Positions 26,006 through 34,400 of a stretch of 64,000 nucleotides of DNA are shown here, piece by piece. A program made the translations under genes and the position numbers. Source of the stretch: Chitinophagales bacterium (GTDB taxonomy: Bacteria > Bacteroidota > Bacteroidia > Chitinophagales > LD1); NCBI GenBank assembly GCA_026129525.1, contig JAHCHW010000006.1:1-64000 (forward strand), given 5' to 3'. Numbering within the stretch: position 1 is the first letter of the stretch; every line of letters starts with the position of its first letter. The notes under the pieces were generated by a model that saw only the letters and a program-made list of their open reading frames with translations, had not been told where the DNA came from and made no database searches.

Positions 26006-26473
26006 ATGGCTGAAAAGAAAATAAAGAACGAACTGGATACCGACTATGCGGTAATAGGCATTGCTACTCCGGCAAAAGAGTACAAGTTGTGCTACCATCT
26101 CAACCGATTGTTGGTATGCGATTTCAACAAAGTGCGCGATTTGATTTTCGAATCAACCGACCGCACCCGCTCTTCGCAATTCAGCGTGTTTAAAGGGATT
26201 TCCGAAAACGGGCAAACAGAGTATTGGGTTTACGCCAACAAAAATGCCGGTGAAGTGTTATTGCCTGAAGCGGGAAATTTTGATTTTCTGCTGCGGGTAA
26301 GCGGTTATACCGAAGAGGGTTTTTTGAAAAACATGTTGGAGGAAATAAGGCAACTGCCGGAAGTATTGCTTACAACCGAAATACCGCTCAAAAAAATAAA
26401 GAACAAAGAACGCCTGGTATATGTGGAAGAAACCACTTCGCGTAAGCCGGTAATTAAACGACACGACTTATGA
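26006..26473 (+). CDS. IPExxxVDY family protein
   Basis: A 155-residue cytoplasmic protein of a Bacteroidota-specific family named after a short motif and usually encoded directly upstream of pyruvate kinase, as here. Visible features are DTDYAVIGIATPAKEYKLCYHLN at the N-terminus, FDFLLRVSGY in the middle and a basic C-terminus ending VIKRHDL. Its stop overlaps the pyk start by 4 bp (ATGA), implying translational coupling. Biochemical function is unknown. The family call comes from recalled features and context, not an alignment. Confidence 0.75.
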   Translation: MAEKKIKNELDTDYAVIGIATPAKEYKLCYHLNRLLVCDFNKVRDLIFESTDRTRSSQFSVFKGISENGQTEYWVYANKNAGEVLLPEAGNFDFLLRVSGYTEEGFLKNMLEEIRQLPEVLLTTEIPLKKIKNKERLVYVEETTSRKPVIKRHDL

Positions 26474-27900
26474 AGGTTCGCGTAAACAAAACCAAAATTG
26501 TAGCCACTTACGGACCTGCATGCAGTAATCTTTCGGTTATGGAAGATATGGTGCGCTCAGGGGTAGATGTGTTTCGCTTTAATATGAGCCACGGGCATCA
26601 CGAGCTGCATTTGGAGGGCTTTAATAAAGTGCGGCAAATTAACCATGCCCACGGGCTTAACATCGCCATACTTGCCGATTTGCAGGGGCCCAAAATACGC
26701 ATCGGTATGGTGCGCGATAACATGGAAGTGCTCGAACAGGGTCAGGAAGTAATCATTACCAACAAAGAGTGTATCAGCACTTTCAAAAAACTCTATATCA
26801 ATTATTATCATTTGCCTAAAGAAGTGGAAGTAGGCGACTCTATTTTAATTGATGACGGCAAAATTGAACTGAAAGTACTTAGTACCAACCGCAGAGATAC
26901 CATTAAAGCCAAAGTGGTAACCGGTGGAAAAATCAGCAACAACAAAGGGGTGAACCTGCCCGATACCAAAACATCCATTCCCGCACTTACCGATAAAGAC
27001 CGCAAAGACCTCCGTTTTGCCATTCAAAACGGAGCCAACTGGATTGCGCTTTCGTTTGTGCGTTCGCCCAACGATGTGATTGAACTCAAAAAAATTATCG
27101 GAAAAAAAAATTCGTACATGAAGGTGATGGCAAAAATTGAAAAGCCCGAAGCCCTTAAAGAAATTGACGACATTATTAAAGCAGCCGATGGTATTATGAT
27201 AGCCCGTGGCGATTTGGCAGTAGAAGTGCCGCAGGAACGCATGCCGCTTATTCAAAAAGACATCATTAATAAGTGCATTCGCTATGCAAAGCCGGTGGTA
27301 GTGGCTACGCAAATGATGGACAGCATGATTGAAAATCCCAACCCCACCCGTGCCGAAATTACTGATGTTGCCAATGCCGTAATTGACGGTGCCGATGCTG
27401 TTATGCTTAGTGCCGAAACTTCGATGGGCAAGCACCCTGCAAGAGTGATTCATGTAATGGAGAAAATTTTGAGCAATGTGGAGCACACCAACATTATTTA
27501 CGATAAAGAGCAGCGTGCTGATAAACATTCGCCCACATACATAAGCGATGCTATTTGCTACAATGCCGCCCGCATAAGTTCCGAGCTAAACGCCAAAGCC
27601 ATTATAGCCATGACCTTTTCGGGCTATACCGGCTTTATGCTTTCGAGCTACCGCCCCAAAGCCAACATTTTCATTTTTACTGAAAATCACGATTTGCTTA
27701 ACACTCTTAGCATGTGTTGGGGTGTGCGTGCGTTTTACTACGATAAGTTTGTAGGCACCGATACTTCCATTCGCGATGTTATCCGCATACTGCGCGAAAA
27801 CAGTTTGCTTAAAGCAGGCGATGTGGCAGTAAACGTAGGCAGTATGCCGCTTGCCAACAAAGGCAGGGCAAATATGGTAAAGGTTACCTTGGTGGAGTAG
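26470..27900 (+). CDS. pyk: Pyruvate kinase
   Basis: A 476-residue cytoplasmic glycolytic enzyme converting phosphoenolpyruvate and ADP to pyruvate and ATP. Landmarks are TKIVATYGPACSN at the N-terminus, FRFNMSHG, ILADLQGPKIRIG, the active-site KIEKPEALKEIDDII, IMIARGDLAVEVP, and PVVVATQMMDSMIENPNPTRAEITDVANAV. The C-terminal domain ends GRANMVKVTLVE. It overlaps the IPExxxVDY gene by 4 bp and ends 11 bp before a convergent gene. Confidence 0.98.
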   Translation: MKVRVNKTKIVATYGPACSNLSVMEDMVRSGVDVFRFNMSHGHHELHLEGFNKVRQINHAHGLNIAILADLQGPKIRIGMVRDNMEVLEQGQEVIITNKECISTFKKLYINYYHLPKEVEVGDSILIDDGKIELKVLSTNRRDTIKAKVVTGGKISNNKGVNLPDTKTSIPALTDKDRKDLRFAIQNGANWIALSFVRSPNDVIELKKIIGKKNSYMKVMAKIEKPEALKEIDDIIKAADGIMIARGDLAVEVPQERMPLIQKDIINKCIRYAKPVVVATQMMDSMIENPNPTRAEITDVANAVIDGADAVMLSAETSMGKHPARVIHVMEKILSNVEHTNIIYDKEQRADKHSPTYISDAICYNAARISSELNAKAIIAMTFSGYTGFMLSSYRPKANIFIFTENHDLLNTLSMCWGVRAFYYDKFVGTDTSIRDVIRILRENSLLKAGDVAVNVGSMPLANKGRANMVKVTLVE

Positions 27901-27911
27901 GATTTGCTTAC

Positions 27912-29075
27912 TTACTCAATTACCTTATGCCGCTTAAACTCCTTTGTTGCATCAAATAATTTGCGGTAGGTAATGTGCGTTTTTACAATTTTACCGCCCA
28001 GCACTTCGCAGGTACGCATCATGCGGGTGTTAAAGTCGCCTACCCATACCAATTCAATCTCATCCCAGCGGTTTTTAGAGCGAACCACTTTATCGGCTGC
28101 CATTACAATAGCGGCTTCCAAGCCTTTGCGTTGATGTTCGGGAACTACGCCAAAAATTATTCCGAACACTTTACGGTTTTGCCGGTCAAAAAATTTCAAC
28201 CATAAAAATTTCAGCATACCCCATAAGTTCAAATTGCCATGCACGTGTTTAAACCATCCGTTCAACTCGGGCAGCATAATAAAAAGCGCTACCGGTTCTT
28301 GTTTGTAATAACCGAACCAGCACAGGTAATCAATCATTACCGGTTTCATGCTTTTAATTACGCTCCAAGCCTGTTCTTCGCTCATTTCTTTAAAGTTAGG
28401 CAGAAACTTCCACGTGCGGTTAAAAATGCTGCGGAAGTCGGCAGCATATTGTTTCAGCTTCCCTTTTTCCAAATGCCGGAACGAGTATTCGCCATTGCTT
28501 AACAACCGTTCTACAATTCCCACATACCGCTCGGGGCGCGGAGCATTGATGTTAATAGAATAAGAGTATTGTTGAAAATAATCTTTAAAGCCATAGGCTT
28601 CAAACAAAGTGCGGTAGTAGGGCGGATTATAATTCATTTGGTAAGTGGGCGGTGTAAACCCCTCCACCAATAAACCCCACCATGCATTGCGCTCTCCAAA
28701 ATTGATAGGGCCATCCATGGCTTCCATGCCGCGTTCCTGTAGCCAATGTTTAGCTGTGTCAAACAATACAAAAGCAGCTTCGCGGTTATTGGTACATTCA
28801 AAAAAACCGCAGCCGCCTGTGGGTTGTTCTTCGGTATAGGCAGTTTCGTAATTAATGAAAGCCGCTATTCTGCCTATGGTTTTGCCGTTATTGTCCTGCA
28901 ATATCCAGCGGGCACATTCTCCGTGGTTAAAATATTTGTTCTTGCGTGGGTCAAAAACCTTTTGAACGTCCTGCTTTAGCGGGGCTATCCAGTATCGGTC
29001 ATTTTTATAAATAGCGAAAGGCAGTTGCAAAAACTCATGTTCCGTTGCTGAATTTTCTACCCGTAAAACTTTCAT
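27912..29075 (-). CDS. GNAT-like N-acetyltransferase domain protein
   Basis: A 387-residue cytoplasmic protein. The N-terminal part has FLQLPFAIYKNDRYWIAPL followed by a GNAT-like segment (GKTIGRIAAFINYE). INFGERNAWWGLLVEGF and PPTYQMNYNPPYY mark a conserved middle. A second acetyl-CoA-binding-like block, VFGIIFGVVPEHQRKGLEAAIVM, lies near residue 305. This fits a large GNAT-superfamily protein family common in Bacteroidota. Substrate unknown. It is divergent from the YdcF pair. Confidence 0.7.
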   Translation of the reverse strand: MKVLRVENSATEHEFLQLPFAIYKNDRYWIAPLKQDVQKVFDPRKNKYFNHGECARWILQDNNGKTIGRIAAFINYETAYTEEQPTGGCGFFECTNNREAAFVLFDTAKHWLQERGMEAMDGPINFGERNAWWGLLVEGFTPPTYQMNYNPPYYRTLFEAYGFKDYFQQYSYSININAPRPERYVGIVERLLSNGEYSFRHLEKGKLKQYAADFRSIFNRTWKFLPNFKEMSEEQAWSVIKSMKPVMIDYLCWFGYYKQEPVALFIMLPELNGWFKHVHGNLNLWGMLKFLWLKFFDRQNRKVFGIIFGVVPEHQRKGLEAAIVMAADKVVRSKNRWDEIELVWVGDFNTRMMRTCEVLGGKIVKTHITYRKLFDATKEFKRHKVIE

Positions 29076-29174
29076 TTGCTTGTAATACTACACAATACGT
29101 TTTACAAACTAAACGTTGTATGCATAACAAGCACAACTCCGAACATTTACCGCTTACAGTTGTTGAGTATCATT

Positions 29175-29774
29175 ATGAAAAGCCTTCCGCAAATACGAAT
29201 CTTAATGTTGGTAACAATAGCTGCCATCGGGTTTACTTCGTGCAGCATTGTAAGCTATACGGCAGCAAAAACCTACAAAAGAAGTATTACAGAAGGTCCC
29301 TTCGATGCCATCATAGTTCCCGGTATTCCTTACGACAGCCTCAAAACCAACCGCATTTTAATGGCGCGTATGTACTGGGCAAAACACTTGTACGAAAAAG
29401 GAATTGCAGCCAACATTATTTTTTCGGGTGCAGCCGTGCACACGCCTTTTGTTGAAGCCATCGCCATGAAAATTATTGCTGATTCTCTTGGCATTCCTTC
29501 CCAACACACTTTTATTGAGCACCACGCCTTGCACAGCACCGAAAATGTGGACTACGGCATGGCATTGGCTGATAGCCTCGGCTTTAAAAAAGTTGCTGTT
29601 GCTACCGACCCTTTTCAAGCATTGTTTTTGCGTCTGCATATTAAGGACAGGCAACTGCCCATTGCCGTTCTACCCTTCGAGTTAGATTCCATGAAAACCT
29701 TTAACCGCCCCTTGCCGGCAATAAATTACTCTGAAGCTTACGTGCACAATTTTATTCCCCTCCGCGACCGTTGA
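29175..29774 (+). CDS. YdcF/DUF218-family protein, probable lipoprotein (tandem copy 1)
   Basis: A 199-residue protein from ATG at 29175. The signal sequence LMLVTIAAIGFTSCS ends in a lipobox-like FTSC, so it is probably lipid-anchored. DUF218 features are FDAIIVPGIPYDS, a variant of the usual DAIIVLGG, then NIIFSGAAVHTPFVE, HSTENVDYGMALADSLGF and VAVATDPFQALFLRL. Relatives are implicated in envelope metabolism, but activity is mostly uncharacterised. A paralogue starts 35 bp downstream. The frame opens upstream at 29076 but lacks a signal there, so the internal ATG is preferred. Confidence 0.85.
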   Translation: MKSLPQIRILMLVTIAAIGFTSCSIVSYTAAKTYKRSITEGPFDAIIVPGIPYDSLKTNRILMARMYWAKHLYEKGIAANIIFSGAAVHTPFVEAIAMKIIADSLGIPSQHTFIEHHALHSTENVDYGMALADSLGFKKVAVATDPFQALFLRLHIKDRQLPIAVLPFELDSMKTFNRPLPAINYSEAYVHNFIPLRDR

Positions 29775-29797
29775 AATTTTCTACGGAAGTATCCTCT

Positions 29798-29805
29798 TAC
29801 CTTTG
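29798..29805 (+). promoter_or_regulatory. Perfect -7 element (TACCTTTG) directly before the second YdcF gene
   Basis: TACCTTTG matches TAnnTTTG exactly and ends only 4 bp before the ATG at 29810. Transcription from it would give a leaderless or nearly leaderless mRNA. The best -33 candidate (TTG at 29771-29773) is 24 bp away, longer than optimal, so use of this promoter is uncertain. Confidence 0.35.
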
Positions 29806-29809
29806 AAGG

Positions 29810-30415
29810 ATGAAATTTCTGAAACGCTTTCTGTTATTACTCTTTATTGCAGGATTTACTGCGTTAGCAATTACATGGTGGCTAAAGAGCAGCACAAGGC
29901 AATTGTATGTGCTTAACGTAAGCGAAGCACCTTATGATGCAGTAATAATTCCCGGCTTGCCTTTCGATACTCCCGTTCCCAACAACTTGTTTAAAGCCCG
30001 CATATTATGGTCAAAAAGTTTGTTCAATAAAGGCTTGGTAAAAAACATCATCTACTCCGGCTCGGCTGTACATACACCGTATGTTGAAGGTGAAATAATG
30101 AAAGCAATAGCGTTGCAAATGGGCTTGCCTTCAGCAAACATTTATGCCGAAGTAAATGCCCAACACACCACCGAAAACATTGACTACAGCTTGCAACTTG
30201 CCCGCACGCTCAGGTTTCAAAAAATAGCCGTGGCATCTGATCCTTTTCAAACCATTTTTTTAAAACGGCATATTGCCAAACATCAATTAGAAGTTGCTTT
30301 ACTTCCATTCGATTTAGATTCTTTTCCTGCGTTCAAAAAATATTCATTCCCGCTTATTGACTACCGGAAGTTTTCAGTGCAGAATTTTGTGCCGCTTAAG
30401 GAGCGTAACAACTAA
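29810..30415 (+). CDS. YdcF/DUF218-family protein, membrane-anchored (tandem copy 2)
   Basis: A 201-residue paralogue of the preceding gene. Residues 6-25 (RFLLLLFIAGFTALAITWWL) form an uncleaved-looking anchor with no lipobox. The domain repeats the same variant motifs: YDAVIIPGLPFDT, NIIYSGSAVHTPYVEG, HTTENIDYSLQLARTLRF, VASDPFQTIFLKRHI. The active-site-like residues match copy 1, while anchoring differs. Its stop overlaps the convergent PAP2 gene by 4 bp. Confidence 0.85.
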   Translation: MKFLKRFLLLLFIAGFTALAITWWLKSSTRQLYVLNVSEAPYDAVIIPGLPFDTPVPNNLFKARILWSKSLFNKGLVKNIIYSGSAVHTPYVEGEIMKAIALQMGLPSANIYAEVNAQHTTENIDYSLQLARTLRFQKIAVASDPFQTIFLKRHIAKHQLEVALLPFDLDSFPAFKKYSFPLIDYRKFSVQNFVPLKERNN

Positions 30416-31161
30416 GGCTGGGAACTGAACTGCAACGCAGCAGTATGTAAGTAAGGAACCGCCAACCCGCACAATGCACCAACGGCATATCCGGTTAAAA
30501 TATCCGTCCAAAAATGTTTACCCGCCTTATAGCGCAAAAAACCCGTTACGGCAGGAAACAGGGCACTCGTACTCCAAACTAGAGGTTTGTATTTGCTGTT
30601 CGGGTTATAGTCGGAATATGTTTTGGCAAAAAAGAAACTCATGGTAGCAACCGTGCTGGTATGCCCGCTGAAAAACGATTTGAAATTATCCTTCTTCAGC
30701 TTTTTAGCCATTGGCACCTCGGGGTTGTAAAGCAGCGGTCGCCTGCGCGAAGCAAGTTCTTTTACAAAATTGGTAATGCCTAAATTAAGCATAAATGCTT
30801 CGGCACCCATGGCGGCAACTTTCCCGAAATCTTTCCGCGAATTAGTGTTTATTAAATGCAGCAGGGGAAGCGTAGCACTTACAAACATACAGGCATCGCT
30901 CGCATAACCCGATGCCCTTGAGTTTTGTTTAACGGCACTACGATCAAGCAGATTTATTTTTTGTGTATTAAATACAAGAATACTATCGGCAGGCGGAAGT
31001 TTTTTGGTAGTGCTCAACATGGCAGATGCGGCTAAAAAGCCAATAGCGTTGGCGCTTATTGGCACATCAACGGTTAACGATAACCGGTAAGGTGATTGGC
31101 AAAATGTCCGGCTGCCCAAAAGCAAGAGCGAAAATAGCAGTAAAATGCAGTGTTTGTCCAT
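30412..31161 (-). CDS. PAP2 family phosphatase (lipid or polyprenyl phosphate)
   Basis: A 249-residue exported protein from ATG at 31161 with signal peptide MDKHCILLLFSLLLLGSRTFCQ. All three PAP2 motifs are present: KELASRRRP (K-x6-RP), FSGHTS, and R-x5-H-x3-D in LRYKAGKHFWTD. These give a vanadium-haloperoxidase-type phosphatase acting at the outer face of the membrane, plausibly on undecaprenyl pyrophosphate or phosphatidate. The N-terminal 110 or so residues are non-catalytic. A frame upstream to 31200 would place polar residues before the signal. Confidence 0.92.
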   Translation of the reverse strand: MDKHCILLLFSLLLLGSRTFCQSPYRLSLTVDVPISANAIGFLAASAMLSTTKKLPPADSILVFNTQKINLLDRSAVKQNSRASGYASDACMFVSATLPLLHLINTNSRKDFGKVAAMGAEAFMLNLGITNFVKELASRRRPLLYNPEVPMAKKLKKDNFKSFFSGHTSTVATMSFFFAKTYSDYNPNSKYKPLVWSTSALFPAVTGFLRYKAGKHFWTDILTGYAVGALCGLAVPYLHTAALQFSSQP

Positions 31162-31451
31162 GGCTGCAATATACAAATGCCTGCTTTTGCAGTTTACCAC
31201 TGTTTAACCCATTACCCGCTAAAGGCTACGCTGTTGAAAAGAAAAAGCACTGGAGCAATACCAAAATCAGCCATATCTGTAAAATTTGCAAGAGGCAAAA
31301 ACTCAATCAATTTGTATTGTGTTTAGCTCGGTTTTGAAACATTTGCATTGGTAAATGAGTTTAAGTAATTCGGATATTATGACTATTTACGCATGGCGGA
31401 TGCAACATGTTGAGCCGTTTTTATCATCTGCTAATAAAACGTAGTTTATAG

Positions 31452-34400
31452 GTGAAGAAGATTTTTACACTGTTTGTGCTGCTGTTTGTTGTTGCCCGGT
31501 TTGAACTGGCAGCACAATTGCAGTGCGGCATACAGGCATCGTTTACCTACGGATGCCCCCCGTTGGTAGTTAACTTTTTCGACCAGTCAACCGGAGGAGC
31601 AACAGGTCATTTTTGGGATTTTGATAACAATGGTGTGGGGAACTCAACCCAACAGAATCCGGTTTACACATTTGTAAACCCTGGCACTTACAATGTGAAA
31701 CATATAATTACCAATGGCTCTCAGGTTGACTCATGCAACATTATTATTAAAGTATTTATGCCGCCTGCGGCAAATTTTACTTCACCTAACCCAACAGGGT
31801 GTATTCTGCCTTGTCATAATGTAAGCCTTATAAATCTTGCAACACCGGGTGAAAGTCCCATACTGGAGTATGTATGGGACTTTGGCGATGGCACGTTGCC
31901 GGTTTCGCTTTTCCCTCCGCAGGCAAACACTACACATTGTTATAATCAAACAGGCAGTTTTGCAGTTACCTTAATTGTGCGCGATAGCAATACTTGTCAA
32001 TCTAATTTTACAATTCCCGGTTATGTTGCCATTGGGAATAAACCAACTATTACTGCCTCTGCTGCTCCTACCCAATCGTGCAATTCTCCAACATTAGTCA
32101 GTTTTACATCAAGCGGATCTTCGCCCAATGGTGGCGTTTCATACCAATGGTTTTTTGGTAATGGAGGTAATTCTACTTTGCAAAACCCTACACAGGTTTA
32201 CTTTAATGGTATTTACGACCCTTATGTAGTAATAAGTGATGCACTTGGCTGTAAAGACAGTGCATTTATGCATGTTGAGATAACAAAAGTTGATGCCGGT
32301 TTTACGGTAGCCAATACAAATGTTTGCCGTAACATTCCTATGCAGTTTACCGATACCAGCAATTTTGCTGCTACCTGGCTTTGGAATTTTGGCGATGGAA
32401 CCACATCTACGCAACAAAATCCGCTTAAAACATACACCACTAACGGGACCTACACCGTTACACTTACTGTTTCGTACAACGGCTGCGTAGATACCGAAAC
32501 CAAAACTGCTTACATTACCGTTACCGACCCGGTACAATTTACGTTTACGGCAAACGACACTTCCGATTGCTATGCCCCTTTTACAGTTAACTTTACTAGT
32601 GTTGCTTCGGGTCCCGCAGCAAGCTATCTGTGGGATTTTGGCGATGGCAATACATCCAACCAACAGAATCCTATTCATACTTATACAGCCGAAGGTTCGT
32701 TTACTGTTTCGCTTTCGGTAGCCAATGCAGCCGGTTGCGTTAACACCAAAACCTACAACAACTACATCAATGTGCATGTAATTGATGCTGTGTTCGATTT
32801 AGATTCGAACAATGGTTGCACGCCCATGACGGTAACCTTTACTAACAGCAGTACATCCAATGTTCCTATAACAAGCTACCAATGGTTTTTTGGCGATGGA
32901 ACATCTTCTTCAGTTGCTAATCCGGTTCATGTATATAATACGGCAGGTCAGTTTATTCCGTATTTGATTATTACCAATGCCGATGGTTGTAAAGACACCA
33001 TGTTTTATCCGGGTGTAGTAAATGTCGGTGGCGGAATTACTCCGAATTTTTTGGCAGTTCCTTTGATTCAATGCGTTAATCAAACTGTTGCTTTTTCGAA
33101 CCTAACTGTAGGTGCCGATGGAACCACCAAATATTTTTGGGAGTTTGGCGATGGCACTACCAGCACGTTAATCAATCCGGTACATGAGTATTCCGATACA
33201 GGTTATTACGATGTAAAACTTACCGTTATTCATCAAGGATGCTCAGTGGCCATCGAAAAAATCAAGTACATACTTATAGTAGTACCCAAAGCACAGTTTG
33301 GCTTTCAGTTCAATTGTACTAATCCTACTACTGTTGCGTTTGTTGATTCTTCGCAAGGAGCACATACGTGGTTTTGGGATTTTGGCGATGGAACAACTTC
33401 AACACAGCAAAATCCTACACATACATTCCCTGCCCAAGCACCGTATGTGGTTACATTGGTAGTTACCAATAATACAACAGGCTGTGTTGATTCCATGAAA
33501 AAAACTTTACCCATAGGTACTCCGCAGGCAAAGTTTTCAGCCGATACAATTGCGGGTTGTGCATCCTTTAAAGTTACTTTCCGCGATAGTTCGATTTTTG
33601 CCAGCAGTTGGCTTTGGTTGTTTGGCGATGGTACATCATCAAACAAACAGAACCCCACCAAAACCTATGCTGATACCGGCAAATATACCGTTACGCTTAT
33701 TATCAACCCCGGGCAGCCTTGTACCGATACACTCGTGAAAGTACAATACATAACTGTGTATGGCGTAAAGGCGGCATTAGAAGCTATTCCGCCTTTAGGG
33801 TGTTCTCCTTTAACAGTGCAATTCCGCGATTCGAGCACTTCGTATATGGGTTCGGTAGTGGCTTGGACATGGGCTTTTGGCACTGGTGACAGCAGTTTTA
33901 TACAACACCCCACCTATACATACAGCAGTAACAATCCAAGTGCAAACTTTATTGTTAGGCTTACTGTTCGCGACAGCAACGGCTGTTCGGCAACAAGGGT
34001 ATTTAACGGTGTAAAAACGTATAACCCCACAGCCAATTTTGTATCAGACACAATAGTATGCCCCGGGGAATCGGTCAAATTTACTAACCAATCCATTGGC
34101 AGCAATACATACACATGGTTTTTTGGCGATGGAACTACTTCTACCCAGGCAAACCCAACGCATACTTATACCGCAGCTGGTGTGTATTCAGTTACTTTAG
34201 TTGCACGTAATACAGCTTCAGGATGCACCGACACGGTTACCAAGATGAACTACATGTACGTAGATACTCCTATTGCCGATTTTTTTGTTACCTCCGATTT
34301 CGCTCCCTGTCCTCCGTTTCCGGTGCAGTTTTATAATGCCTCAAACCGAATGGATATACAATGGCTTTGGTATTTTGGTGATGGCGATACCAGTACATTT

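Noticed and set aside
32139..32777. 212-aa minus-strand open frame inside the PKD gene
   Set aside because: It is a shadow of the repetitive PKD coding frame, has no start signals and no family features.
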